Shown here piece by piece: positions 34,869 through 43,845 of a stretch of 64,000 nt of DNA. Location of the stretch: positions 62,001 to 126,000 of the forward strand of contig CAXXOZ010000018.1 of the NCBI GenBank assembly GCA_963676435.2, in the 5' to 3' direction. Position numbers and translations under genes: made by a program. The notes under the pieces were generated by a model that was not told the DNA's origin, made no database searches, and was given only the letters and a program-made list of their open reading frames with translations. Source of the DNA: CAXXOZ01 sp963676435 (GTDB taxonomy: Bacteria > Bacillota > Clostridia > Lachnospirales > Lachnospiraceae). Within the stretch, counting starts at the first letter, position 1, and every line of letters begins with the position of its first letter.

Positions 34869-35744
34869 ATGGAAAATGAAAGATACGATTTAGCGATAAT
34901 AGGAACGGGTGTAGCAGGCCTTTCAGCAGCATTGAATGCAAAAATAAGAAACAAGAAATTTGTTATTTTTGGAAATAAAAATTTTAGTGAAAAGCTGGAA
35001 AAAGCACATGAAGTCAATAATTACTTAGGATTCTATGGTGTATCAGGTAACCATTTAAAAGAAAACTTTGCAAAACATATTGATTATATGGGGATAGAAA
35101 TTACAGAAGAAAGGGTTAATAATATTTATGCTATGGGAGATTACTATTCTCTAATGGCAAATGATAATATATATGAAGCTACAGCAGTTTTACTTGCAAC
35201 AGGTGTAAACTTTGGAAAACCAATACCAGGAGAACTTGAATATCTTGGAAGAGGGGTAGGATATTGCGCAACATGTGATGCGCCTCTATACAAAGATAAA
35301 GTAGTTACGATAGTCTCATATACAAAACATGAAGAAGCAGAAGCAAATTATGTATCAGAAATTGCTTCAAAAGTTTATTATATTCCTATGTACAAAGAAG
35401 AAGTTGAAGTGAAACCAGAGGTAGAGATTATTAAAGATATCCCGGTAGAGATAACAGGAAGTATGAAGGCTGAAAAACTAGTTTTAAAAACTCAGGAACT
35501 AAACTCTGATGGGATTTTTATTTTAAGAGAAAGTGTTTCTCCGGGGCAGTTAGTTCCAGGACTTGAAATGGACGGAAATCATGTAAAAGTAAATAGAAAA
35601 ATGGAAACGAATCTTGATGGATGCTTTGCAGCCGGAGATATTGTTGGTGCACCTTATCAATTAATAAAGGCTGCTGGAGAGGGAAATATTGCTTCTCTTT
35701 CAGCAGTGTCTTATATAGATACATTAAATAAAAACAAGAAATAG
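34869..35744 (+). CDS. Thioredoxin-reductase-like flavoprotein lacking the NAD(P)H motif
   Basis: The 291-residue protein has the FAD loop IGTGVAGLSAA (11-21), the redox-active C133-x2-C136 (CATC) and the C-terminal FAD motif LDGCFAAGDIVG. Between 144 and 176, where NADPH-type enzymes have GGGxxA and an HRR motif, this protein has KVVTIVSYTKHEEAEAN and YYIPMYK. It therefore looks like the ferredoxin-linked flavin thioredoxin reductases of Clostridia (FFTR) or a similar nicotinamide-independent type. It is followed after 18 bases by thioredoxin, its likely substrate. AAAGGAG precedes the ATG. Confidence 0.85.
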   Translation: MENERYDLAIIGTGVAGLSAALNAKIRNKKFVIFGNKNFSEKLEKAHEVNNYLGFYGVSGNHLKENFAKHIDYMGIEITEERVNNIYAMGDYYSLMANDNIYEATAVLLATGVNFGKPIPGELEYLGRGVGYCATCDAPLYKDKVVTIVSYTKHEEAEANYVSEIASKVYYIPMYKEEVEVKPEVEIIKDIPVEITGSMKAEKLVLKTQELNSDGIFILRESVSPGQLVPGLEMDGNHVKVNRKMETNLDGCFAAGDIVGAPYQLIKAAGEGNIASLSAVSYIDTLNKNKK

Positions 35745-35762
35745 TTTAAGGAGGAATCAAAA

Positions 35763-36074
35763 ATGGTAAAAGTTTTTGGAGGAAATAATTTTGACGAAGT
35801 AATAAAAAGTGGTATTGTAGTAGTTGATTTTTATGCTGATTGGTGTGGACCATGTAAAATGTTAGCTCCAGTAATGGAAGAGTTGTCAGATGAAATGGAT
35901 GGAAAAGCTACATTTTTAAAAGTAAATGTAGATGACAATCAAAGACTTGCTCAGGAATACGGAATCACAAACATACCTTCAGTAATTTTCTTTAAAGATG
36001 GAGAAAAGAAAGAGATGCAGGTTGGATTTATTCCTAAGAATGTATTAGAACAGAAAATTAAAAGTTATTTGTAA
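35763..36074 (+). CDS. trxA: Thioredoxin
   Basis: The 103-residue protein is a standard thioredoxin with W27-C28-G-P-C31, the preceding DFYADW strand and the cis-proline loop NIPSVIFF. It keeps cytoplasmic dithiols reduced and can feed MsrAB at 61461. It forms an operon with the upstream reductase (18-base gap, AAGGAGG ribosome site), and a strong terminator follows. Confidence 0.97.
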   Translation: MVKVFGGNNFDEVIKSGIVVVDFYADWCGPCKMLAPVMEELSDEMDGKATFLKVNVDDNQRLAQEYGITNIPSVIFFKDGEKKEMQVGFIPKNVLEQKIKSYL

Positions 36075-36090
36075 AAAAAGTTTTAATAGT

Positions 36091-36127
36091 AGGGGTACGA
36101 TTCTTTGAATCGTACCCCTTTGGTTTT
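36091..36127 (+). terminator. Terminator of the thioredoxin operon
   Basis: A perfect 13-bp stem, AGGGGTACGATTC (36091-36103) with 36107-36119, a 3-base loop and a following TTGGTTTTTT. Confidence 0.9.
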
Positions 36128-36166
36128 TTAGGTTTAATTTATCCATATACTTAAAAATCTTAAAAC

Positions 36167-36512
36167 TTATATGTCTAGATGCGTTTCATGCATGTAATCA
36201 ATATAATCCAAACCCCATTTTTTTAGTTCAGCTAAAACTGGTTCGAATTTTTTTCCAATATCACTTAGTGAGTATTCAACTTTAGGTGGAATTTCTCCAT
36301 AATCCGTTCTAATAACTAATCCATCTTCTTCCATTTTTTTTAATTGTTTAGATAATGTTGAGTGTGTCATGTTTGGCAGTCGTCGTTGTAGTTGATTAAA
36401 ACGAATTGGTTTTTCATCAAGTATGTGCATAATTACAAGAGGCCAATTTCCTGATAATACTTTTTGTGCTGTTGTAAATGGACATTTACCTTATAAGTAG
36501 TTCTTCTTTCAT
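36167..36512 (-). pseudogene. HxlR-family regulator, frameshifted near the N terminus
   Basis: The minus strand encodes most of an HxlR winged helix (KCPFTTAQKVLSGNWPL, then MHILDEKPIRFNQLQRRLPNMTHSTLSKQ in pieces, ending at 36167). A good start (ATG at 36512, GGAGG at 36521-36525; MKEELLIR) hits a stop after eight codons at 36488. One extra base near 36489-36494 separates it from the KCP frame, which has no start of its own before a stop. So the gene looks broken, or a shortened product begins at the ATG at 36430, which lacks the first helix. It is divergent from the FMN-binding protein at 36644, its natural target. Confidence 0.75.
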
Positions 36513-36643
36513 ATCTTATCCCTCCTAGGTATCTAAAATGATAGTAGTATTCTAAAATATCGTACTTTTAATTTATGGAGCTTAGTATATAATACAAAGT
36601 ATCACAGAAACATGAAAATTACAATTTATTTTAGGAGGTTCAA

Positions 36644-37048
36644 ATGAACGAATTACAAAAAGTAGAAGATTATTTGAAAGAAGTTAATTTCTTTACACTT
36701 GCAACTGTTGATTCAAACAAGCCAAAAGTTAGACCATTGGCTTTTCATTTATTTATGAATGATATTCTTTATTTTGGAGTTGGAGATTTCAAAGATGTCT
36801 ATAAACAAATGAAATCCAATGAAAACATTGAGATAATTGCTGTGAAAGATGATAAATGGCTAAGATATTATGGAAAAGCTGTTTTCGAGAAAGATAATAG
36901 AATAGCAAATATGCTTTTGGAAAAAATGCCAGCAATGCAGAAAATATATAACGAAAATACAGGATACAATCTTTGTATTTTCCACATTGAAGAGGCTACT
37001 GCTGAATTTCGTACCCAAATGGGAATTTCAGAATCAATAGAGTTTTAA
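36644..37048 (+). CDS. Pyridoxamine 5'-phosphate oxidase-family FMN-binding protein
   Basis: The 134-residue split-barrel protein has the family pattern FFTLATVDSNKPKVRPLAF (residues 16-34), the FGVGDFKDVYKQM helix and a C-terminal TAEFRTQMG. It probably binds a flavin. The substrate is unknown. It is divergent from the damaged HxlR regulator gene, the usual position for a target gene, so its control may be lost. AGGAGG precedes the ATG. Confidence 0.85.
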   Translation: MNELQKVEDYLKEVNFFTLATVDSNKPKVRPLAFHLFMNDILYFGVGDFKDVYKQMKSNENIEIIAVKDDKWLRYYGKAVFEKDNRIANMLLEKMPAMQKIYNENTGYNLCIFHIEEATAEFRTQMGISESIEF

Positions 37049-37117
37049 TTGTATTCAAATTGTAGCTTAAAAGTCAGAGGGATATCTTTATTGGCATTTG
37101 TATAATTAGTTTAATAA

Positions 37118-37175
37118 AAAAAAGGAGCTTTTATTTAAATGATTACTCATTTATATATGTAAAAGCTCCTTTTTT
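37118..37175. terminator. Bidirectional terminator between FMN-binding protein and TetR genes
   Basis: A 16-bp stem: AAAAAAGGAGCTTTTA (37118-37133) with TAAAAGCTCCTTTTTT (37160-37175). A-runs and T-runs make it work in both directions. Confidence 0.8.
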
Positions 37176-37255
37176 AGTTCATAATATAATTAGAATAATT
37201 ATTCTTATTATAATCCAAACACATTAACATGAATTCTGCAAAGCTTTTGGAAAAA

Positions 37256-37840
37256 TCAACTGTGTATACAGGCAATTTGGCCATCTCCATTGCCTTTGTT
37301 ACACATGGGATTAAGATCACAAACATTATTTAATCCACAGGCGTGGAAAATAAGTGCCCAATATAAATCAGAAGCTTTTTTTTCAGTGATATTACATTGT
37401 TTTTGTAATATTTTAACTATATAACCGAAATCTGATAATGAAATTCTTTTAAACTCAGCCAATTTATCAATAGCAACATTGGTTTCTATTATAGTAGCAA
37501 GAATGCCATAGTATTTTAAATAATCGAAGTGATTCATTAATATGTCAGTCCAAATTCTTGAGAACTCTTTGTCAGTAATTTCTTGAAAATTTTTAAAAGT
37601 GGTTTGTATTTCAGCAAAATAATCATTTTGTTTTTCTAAAAATAATTCCAAAAAAATTTCTTCTTTTGTAGTTATGTATTTGTATAAATTCCCTCTAGAC
37701 CATCCTAGCGCTTCGGCAAGAGAAGTTAGTGTTATATCATGATAAGTGTTATTGTGAAAAAGGTGGTCAGCCATTTTCATAATTTCATTCATTCGTTCTT
37801 TTTTTTGCTCAATACTTCGCGCTCTGATATATTTTGCCAT
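37256..37840 (-). CDS. TetR-family repressor
   Basis: The 194-residue protein has the TetR helix-turn-helix at residues 17-62 (ITLTSLAEALGWSRGNLYKYITTKEEIF) and a helical ligand domain with several cysteines near the C terminus. AAAGGAGG precedes the ATG. It is divergent from the aldo/keto reductase, whose consensus promoter is overlapped by two near-identical 20-base repeats, so it almost certainly represses that gene. The ligand is unknown. Confidence 0.9.
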   Translation of the reverse strand: MAKYIRARSIEQKKERMNEIMKMADHLFHNNTYHDITLTSLAEALGWSRGNLYKYITTKEEIFLELFLEKQNDYFAEIQTTFKNFQEITDKEFSRIWTDILMNHFDYLKYYGILATIIETNVAIDKLAEFKRISLSDFGYIVKILQKQCNITEKKASDLYWALIFHACGLNNVCDLNPMCNKGNGDGQIACIHS

Positions 37841-37891
37841 TATAAAGTCCTCCTTTAAATCTGAAATTTAGTATAACATAAAAAAATATAC

Positions 37892-37920
37892 TTGACAAGA
37901 AACGAAACGTCACTTATAAT
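37892..37920 (+). promoter_or_regulatory. Consensus sigma-A promoter of the aldo/keto reductase gene
   Basis: TTGACA (37892-37897), a 17-base spacer and TATAAT (37915-37920): both boxes are perfect. The spacer is covered by the first TetR repeat. Confidence 0.85.
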
Positions 37921-37948
37921 AAGCGAATAAGAAACAAAACGTCACTTA
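37897..37948. repeat. Twin 20-base direct repeats, candidate TetR operators
   Basis: AAGAAACGAAACGTCACTTA (37897-37916) and the copy at 37929-37948 differ at one base (G to A at the eighth position). Copy 1 fills the promoter spacer and copy 2 covers the expected transcription start, ideal positions for repression. Confidence 0.75.
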
Positions 37949-37967
37949 AATTATTGGAGGAAAAATA

Positions 37968-38819
37968 ATGGAATTTTTAACTTTAAACAATGGAATCAAA
38001 ATGCCAATGGAAGGATTTGGAGTGTTTCAAATACCAGATGCTATTCAGTGTGAACAGGTTGTGGTAGATGCAATTGAATCAGGATATAGACTTATTGATA
38101 CTGCAGCGGCATATTTTAATGAGGTGGCCGTTGGAGCGGCAATAAAAAGATGTGGTGTTCCAAGAGAAGAGCTTTTTATAACCACAAAACTTTGGGTTCA
38201 GGATGCAGGTTATGAAGAAGCAAAAGTTGCTTTTCAGACTTCATTAGATAAACTTGGACTTGATTATTTAGATATGTATATGCTACATCAACCCCTTGGT
38301 GATTACTATGGAGCGTGGAGAGCACTTGAGGAACTTAATCAGGAGGGGAAAATTAAAGCAATTGGAGTTTGTAACTTTTATCCTGAAAGATTAACAGATT
38401 TATGTCTGACTTCAAAAGTAAAACCAGCAGTAAATCAAATAGAGCTTCACCCATTTTTTCAACAGGAAAATGCCATAGAAAATATGAAAGAGTTTGATGT
38501 AAAGCCTCAGGCTTGGGGGCCGTTGGCTGAAGGAAAGCATGGGATATTTAAAAACCCAATGCTTACAGAAATAGCAGAAAAATATAACAAATCTGTAGCT
38601 CAGGTGGTTTTACGTTGGAACACACAAAGAGGAGTTGCTATAATTCCGAAGTCAGTAAATAAAAACCGAATGATAGAAAATATAGATATATGGAATTTTG
38701 ATTTATCACAGGAAGATATGGAAAAGATTACTACTATGGATTTAGGGCACAGTGAGATAATCGATCATAGTAATCCAGAAGTTGTAAAATTTCTTCATGG
38801 TGCAAAAGTGCATGAATAA
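37968..38819 (+). CDS. Aldo/keto reductase
   Basis: The 283-residue protein has the complete AKR tetrad D44 (LIDTAAAY), Y49, K74 (TTKLW) and H107 (MLHQP), plus GVCNF and the NADPH-binding PKSVNKNR loop. It is of the 2,5-diketo-D-gluconate reductase/YvgN type and reduces aldehydes or ketones with NADPH. The strong TetR-controlled promoter suggests induction by a toxic carbonyl or similar compound. TTGGAGG precedes the ATG, and a terminator follows. Confidence 0.92.
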   Translation: MEFLTLNNGIKMPMEGFGVFQIPDAIQCEQVVVDAIESGYRLIDTAAAYFNEVAVGAAIKRCGVPREELFITTKLWVQDAGYEEAKVAFQTSLDKLGLDYLDMYMLHQPLGDYYGAWRALEELNQEGKIKAIGVCNFYPERLTDLCLTSKVKPAVNQIELHPFFQQENAIENMKEFDVKPQAWGPLAEGKHGIFKNPMLTEIAEKYNKSVAQVVLRWNTQRGVAIIPKSVNKNRMIENIDIWNFDLSQEDMEKITTMDLGHSEIIDHSNPEVVKFLHGAKVHE

Positions 38820-38867
38820 GAAGAGTGAAATAAAAAAATAGAAAAACAGTTAATTCATATTATTGAG

Positions 38868-38908
38868 ACCACAAAGATGAAATTTTATCAAATCTTTGTG
38901 GTTTTTTT
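38868..38908 (+). terminator. Terminator of the aldo/keto reductase gene
   Basis: ACCACAAAGAT (38868-38878) pairs with ATCTTTGTGGT (38892-38902), followed by TTTTTT. Confidence 0.88.
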
Positions 38909-38912
38909 ATGT

Positions 38913-39923
38913 CTAGTTATTCTGTCTATATTTATTTGGGGTCTTTCCAAATCTTTTATTAAAAGCTCTGTAAAAATGAGTTTTATCTGAATAACCCGAA
39001 AGCAGCAGAATTTCTGAAACTGGCAGTCTTGTCGTTGTAAGAAGTTCGGCTGCTTTTTTAAGCTTTAAATCTGTAAGATATTCAGAAAAAGTACAGCCTA
39101 GGTTTGACTTAAGCATTCTAGAAAGATAAGATTCATTATAATTAAAATGTTCAGCAAGACTTTGTAGTGAAGTCGTTGAAAAATTATATTGAACATATCT
39201 GAGAATTGAAAAGATGTTTTTGTCATTATTTTTTTGAAAAGCGCCCGTAGAAAAATTACCTTCATAATCTCTTAAAAGATAAATGAAAAGTTCCTCGATT
39301 TTTGTATGAAGAAGTCTGTCGGTATAAATATCTGGGTTATTCTTTATTTCAAACATTTCAATAATAAGAGTAGCGATTTTTTGATCTTTTTGGGTATTAC
39401 AAAGAAGAAAAGGATGATATGCCTGTCCATGTAAAACTCTCATGAAAAAGGATGAAATTATATCATCTTCAATAAGACAATTTGAAAATGCCTGTCTGAA
39501 GGTTTTGGCTCTTAATAGAATATTTACCATAATCGTGTTGTGGTCGTTGACTTCAGGATTATGACTAGCTGAGGGAGAAATAAAACATATATCACCTTCA
39601 CTAAGTGCAACATTATAACCGCCAATTGATTGCTTCACATTTCCTTTAAGGACGTACTGTATTTCGAAAAAATCATGATTGTGATCATAAGCGGGCATAT
39701 ACCTTGGATGAAAATTCACCGCAATAGTTTCGTTATTTGTAAAGAAAGCATTTTCCGGAATGAAACCCTTCATATCTAATATTCCCTGAAACATCCTGGC
39801 AGTATTTTGATCTTTAATTTTACTTTGATATTTTTTAAAAAGCTTTGATTTGTTTTCGGGAATTTTTAAATTGTAAATTTCAAAGAATAGTTCTTCCAGT
39901 TCTGAAAGCTTTGAATATATCAT
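38913..39923 (-). CDS. AraC-family regulator of transporter module 2
   Basis: The 336-residue protein has a cupin sensor domain (HDFFEIQYVLKGNVKQ, about 90-105) and a C-terminal AraC double helix-turn-helix (LQSLAEHFNYNESYLSRMLK; VSEILLLSGYSDKTHFYRAFNKRFGKTP). I take the ATG at 39923 with AAGGAGAG before it; the longer frame adds a spurious 19 residues. It is divergent from the ABC transporter and rhamnosidase operon and is its likely activator, probably sensing a rhamnoside or its product. In the 221 bases between the two genes I see only an imperfect ACATT/AATGT inverted repeat (39979-39993) and no clear AraC direct repeat. Confidence 0.9.
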   Translation of the reverse strand: MIYSKLSELEELFFEIYNLKIPENKSKLFKKYQSKIKDQNTARMFQGILDMKGFIPENAFFTNNETIAVNFHPRYMPAYDHNHDFFEIQYVLKGNVKQSIGGYNVALSEGDICFISPSASHNPEVNDHNTIMVNILLRAKTFRQAFSNCLIEDDIISSFFMRVLHGQAYHPFLLCNTQKDQKIATLIIEMFEIKNNPDIYTDRLLHTKIEELFIYLLRDYEGNFSTGAFQKNNDKNIFSILRYVQYNFSTTSLQSLAEHFNYNESYLSRMLKSNLGCTFSEYLTDLKLKKAAELLTTTRLPVSEILLLSGYSDKTHFYRAFNKRFGKTPNKYRQNN

Positions 39924-40144
39924 TGTCTCTCTCCTTGTGTAAAAGTAAAAAAAAGCTACTATAAAAAGCAATGAAAACACATTGTTTTAATGTACAAATA
40001 CTTATACAATGCATTTATATGGCGTTTGAAACTATTTAATCAATATAAATAATACAAATTATAAAATCAAATAAACCATATAAATGAGTTTAATATAAAA
40101 ATAAAAAAATTACAAGTGTAAAAAGAAGTGAGGTTTATTTTTTT

Positions 40145-41653
40145 ATGGGACAGGGAAATATAATTTTTGAATTTAAGCAGATTAATAAACTTTTTGGTCC
40201 AACAATAGCTTTGAAAAATGTTGATATTAAATTAAGAAAAGGCGAAATAAGAGGGTTGATTGGCGAAAATGGATCAGGGAAGTCAACAGTTATGTCTATA
40301 GCTTCAGGTATGCAAAAAGCAACTTCAGGTGAAATGTTTTTCATGGGCGAAAAATGGGCGCCATCTTCTATGATAGAAGCACAAAGAGAAGGCATTTCTA
40401 TGATTCTCCAGGAAGCAAATACAATTTCTGGTTCAACTGTTGCACAAAATATTTTTGCTGGTAGAGAAAAATTATTTCATAAAGGTGGCATTATGCATAT
40501 GAGAAGTATGTATAAAAAAGCTGATGAACTTCTAAAAAAATTTGAAATAAATCATATTCAATCAAGAGACTATATCGACAGATATAATTTTGAAGATAGA
40601 AAACTTATTGAACTTGTAAGATGTATTGATGAAGACACTAAAATTCTTGTTGTTGACGAAACGACTACCGCACTTTCTCATGAAGGAAGAGAAATACTTT
40701 ATAACATTATGCATAAAATGGCGAATGAAGGAAAAAGTGTAGTTTTTATTTCTCATGATATGGAAGAGATTATTGAACATTGTTCAGTGCTTACAGTACT
40801 AAGAGATGGTGATATTGTAGGTGAACTCTCAAAAGAAGAAATGTTAGCTACTGAGTCAAGGAAAATTATAAGAAATTTAATGGTTGGAAGAGAAATTGGT
40901 GAAAAATATTATAGAGAAGATTATGATATTTCTCATCAGGAAGAAGTGGCACTAGAACTTAAAAATATAACTTTTGAAAATATAGAGAATTTTAGTCTTA
41001 CTCTTCACAAAGGTGAAATAATTGGCTTTGGAGGTCTTTCAGGATGTGGAATGCACGAAATCGGAAGGGCTGCTTATGGGCTTTCTAAAATTAAACAGGG
41101 TAAAGTTATAAGAAATGGAAAAGAAATAAAGAACACATTACAGGCAATTGAAAGTGGCATTGGATATATATCGAAAAATAGGGATACAGAAGCAATAATA
41201 CTTGAAGCAGCAATACAGGACAATATAGTTCTACCTTCTTTGAAAACTTTAGGTAAGGGGATTGTAGTTTCTCCCGCAAAAGAAAATAAAATGGCAAGTA
41301 CTGAAATCGATAGGTTTAGAATAAAATGTAATAACAGCAAACAATGGGTAAAAACATTGTCAGGTGGAAATAAGCAGAAAGTGTCTTTTGCGAAATGGAC
41401 GGCCAAAGATTCTGAAGTTATTATCATGGATTGTCCTACCAGAGGGGTAGATGTAGGAGTAAAACAATCCATGTATGAAATGATAGAAAATATGAAAAGA
41501 GAAGGTAAGGCAATTATAATCATTTCAGAAGAGCTCACAGAGTTAATAGGAATGGTTGATAAATTGATTATTATGAAAAACTACAAGGTAACAAAAGAGT
41601 TTTTAAGGTCTCCAGATTTGAAACAGACAGACATAATAGAGTATATGATTTAA
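40145..41653 (+). CDS. Sugar ABC transporter ATPase, module 2
   Basis: The 502-residue two-domain ATPase is closely similar to the module 3 protein (49949) and more distantly to module 1. Domain 1 has Walker A GENGSGKST, Walker B LVVDET and H-loop ISHD, with a degenerate signature (YNFEDRK). Domain 2 has LSGGNKQK, a degenerate Walker A (GGLSGCGMHEIG) and IIMDCPTRGVD with Cys for the catalytic Glu. GTGAGG (40128-40133) is the ribosome site. It should power uptake of the sugar whose binding protein is encoded at 42650, probably a rhamnose-containing glycoside given the GH78 gene. Confidence 0.92.
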   Translation: MGQGNIIFEFKQINKLFGPTIALKNVDIKLRKGEIRGLIGENGSGKSTVMSIASGMQKATSGEMFFMGEKWAPSSMIEAQREGISMILQEANTISGSTVAQNIFAGREKLFHKGGIMHMRSMYKKADELLKKFEINHIQSRDYIDRYNFEDRKLIELVRCIDEDTKILVVDETTTALSHEGREILYNIMHKMANEGKSVVFISHDMEEIIEHCSVLTVLRDGDIVGELSKEEMLATESRKIIRNLMVGREIGEKYYREDYDISHQEEVALELKNITFENIENFSLTLHKGEIIGFGGLSGCGMHEIGRAAYGLSKIKQGKVIRNGKEIKNTLQAIESGIGYISKNRDTEAIILEAAIQDNIVLPSLKTLGKGIVVSPAKENKMASTEIDRFRIKCNNSKQWVKTLSGGNKQKVSFAKWTAKDSEVIIMDCPTRGVDVGVKQSMYEMIENMKREGKAIIIISEELTELIGMVDKLIIMKNYKVTKEFLRSPDLKQTDIIEYMI

Positions 41654-41670
41654 GGGAAGGAACTTAAAAA

Positions 41671-42630
41671 ATGAAAAAGATTTGGTTTAAACAACATTTT
41701 TCGGATATAGCATCATTTGGAGGGTTGATATTTTGTATTATTCTTTTTACAGTGTTACCACCTATTTTTGGTGAAAGCATATGGTCATCGGCAAAACTAT
41801 CAACACTTATATCAAATGTTATAGTAACGGCACTTTTGTCGGTAGGGGCAGTTTTTGTATATACTTTAGGTAATATGGATGTAAGTATTGGAAGACAAGT
41901 AGGTCTTTACTCTACAATAATGGTACTTGTTGGAAATAAAACAGGTTCACTTATTCCAGCCATAATTATATGCATTTGTATATCAATACTAATAGCAATA
42001 ATAAATGGTGCAACAGGAGAAGTTTTAAAAATTCATCCAATTATTCCTTCGGTGGTTTTTATGATGGTTTTTAGTGGTTTAAGTAATATAATATATTCGA
42101 AATTAGGAAGTAGAAGTATTTCTCTTTTAAATATTGATTATAGTGTTTTTACTAGAACGTGGTTAATGGTAACGGTTCTAATTATAGAGATTTTGATTAT
42201 AACATTTCTATTTAAATACACTATTTTCGGAAAAAACGCAAAAGCTATTGGAGCCAACTCAGAGGTTGCAAAACAAAGCGGAATAAATTTAATTAAATAT
42301 AAAGTGATATGTTACATAATTATGGGTATATGTATAGTTGTTGCATCTATTTTTCAGATGGGGTATACAGGTTCGGCTTCCGATTCAACAGGTGTCGGAA
42401 TGGAAATGAATGTAATTATAGCTCTAATACTTGGGGGAATGCCCCTTTCAGGAGGTATGAAATCAAGGGTTTCATACGCAGTTATAGGAGCATTTACATT
42501 TTCTATATTGGATGTAGGTCTTCCTTTAATAGGAGTTGAAGCAAGCAGTATATTTATTATCAAAGGAATTATATTTGTGATTCTTGTACTGATAACCTGC
42601 AGGAAACCAAAGGGAATACTAGCAAGATAA
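41671..42630 (+). CDS. Sugar ABC transporter permease A, module 2
   Basis: The 319-residue RbsC-type permease has about nine membrane segments, the loop GNMDVSIGRQV near residue 70 and LGGMPLSGGMKSRVS near the C terminus. It is closely similar to 51468-52454. GGGAAGGA stands before the ATG, 17 bases after the ATPase stop. Confidence 0.9.
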   Translation: MKKIWFKQHFSDIASFGGLIFCIILFTVLPPIFGESIWSSAKLSTLISNVIVTALLSVGAVFVYTLGNMDVSIGRQVGLYSTIMVLVGNKTGSLIPAIIICICISILIAIINGATGEVLKIHPIIPSVVFMMVFSGLSNIIYSKLGSRSISLLNIDYSVFTRTWLMVTVLIIEILIITFLFKYTIFGKNAKAIGANSEVAKQSGINLIKYKVICYIIMGICIVVASIFQMGYTGSASDSTGVGMEMNVIIALILGGMPLSGGMKSRVSYAVIGAFTFSILDVGLPLIGVEASSIFIIKGIIFVILVLITCRKPKGILAR

Positions 42631-42649
42631 ATTTTTAGGAGGGTAAAAA

Positions 42650-43831
42650 ATGAAAAGATTTAAAAAGTTGGCGGGAATAATTTTCGCAATAGTTATGGTG
42701 ATGGGTTTAGCAGCAGGATGTGGAAGTAATGGTGATAGTGCAAGTAATGGAACTATTCTATTTATGTCTTCAGTAACTGGAACACCAGAGTCAGATGCAA
42801 TTGAGGCATATGCAAAATCAGTCTGTGACGAATTAGGATATGAATTCAAAGTTGTACTTGGGAACGAATTTAATGATCCAGCAGAAAACCTAAAAGCCGT
42901 TAAAAATGGTATGACAAGTGATGTTGTAGGTATTATTCTTGGACAAGACGGTGGAGTAAAGAATATTATGGATGAATACCCTGATTTATTTGTCGTTGGC
43001 GCGAGTAGTGATATGGAATCAGTTTATGGTGTAGACGGCACAAGCTCAGAATGTGCCACTAATGAAAAATTTCTTGGAACGATAGCAAATGGCAGAGTTA
43101 GTGGTGAAGAAACAGGAAAACTTTATGCAGATCTTGTAATTGAAAAAGGGTATAAAAAAGTTGCAACAATGGAATTTCCTGATTTTGCCTTCCCGAACCT
43201 TGCAGCGGGTGAAAAGGCATTTCGTGAAGAAATTGAAGCATACAATCAAACAGTATCCCAAGATGAACAAATCGAAATTGTAGGTGATGTAAAAGTTCTT
43301 ATGTTCTCGCCTTTAGAAGATTCATGGTTTTTAGAAGAAGGAAACAGTGATGTTGATGCTATAGTTGCACCTATGGATGGAATAAGTTTTATATATCCAA
43401 CACTGAAATCAGCAATTGCTAATGGTAATTGCAATGAAAATACAAAATTATTATCAGGTGGATTTTCTCTTGATTCTTCAATAACAGAAGATGTTGGTGG
43501 TGAAGGTGTTATATCAGCAATAGTAATATCCCCTATTGAAAATATAGCATGGTCAATAGTAATGTTAGACAATGCAATTAATGGGACAATGTATTCTGAT
43601 TACGTAGCTTCTGAAAGAATAAGCAGTCTTGATTTCATAATTGATAGCCAAGAAGATATTGAGAATGTGGTTGAAAAAACAGTTATTGGAACAGGGGATG
43701 CATCTATGTCCAGACTTACATTTGAGGATATTAAAAAGGTTCTTACTCGATATACTTCCGATGCACAATATTCAGATTTAAAAGAAATGTTTCAGTCTGA
43801 AAAATTATCAGTAGAATCATTAGCAGAATAA
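42650..43831 (+). CDS. Sugar-binding lipoprotein, module 2
   Basis: The 393-residue protein has a lipoprotein signal peptide with lipobox LAAGC (near residue 24), a Ser/Asn-rich spacer and a periplasmic-binding type 1 fold (ILFMSSVTGTPESDAIEAYAK start). It resembles the module 3 binding protein (52548) in pattern, including GTSDVS/GTGDAS near the C terminus, so they may bind related ligands. It ends 14 bases before permease B, with no hairpin between, unlike modules 1 and 3. Confidence 0.88.
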   Translation: MKRFKKLAGIIFAIVMVMGLAAGCGSNGDSASNGTILFMSSVTGTPESDAIEAYAKSVCDELGYEFKVVLGNEFNDPAENLKAVKNGMTSDVVGIILGQDGGVKNIMDEYPDLFVVGASSDMESVYGVDGTSSECATNEKFLGTIANGRVSGEETGKLYADLVIEKGYKKVATMEFPDFAFPNLAAGEKAFREEIEAYNQTVSQDEQIEIVGDVKVLMFSPLEDSWFLEEGNSDVDAIVAPMDGISFIYPTLKSAIANGNCNENTKLLSGGFSLDSSITEDVGGEGVISAIVISPIENIAWSIVMLDNAINGTMYSDYVASERISSLDFIIDSQEDIENVVEKTVIGTGDASMSRLTFEDIKKVLTRYTSDAQYSDLKEMFQSEKLSVESLAE

Positions 43832-43845
43832 AGAAGGAAATTACA

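Noticed and set aside
39924..40144. AraC direct repeats before module 2
   Set aside because: Only short AT-rich matches and an imperfect ACATT/AATGT repeat; nothing with clear two-turn spacing.
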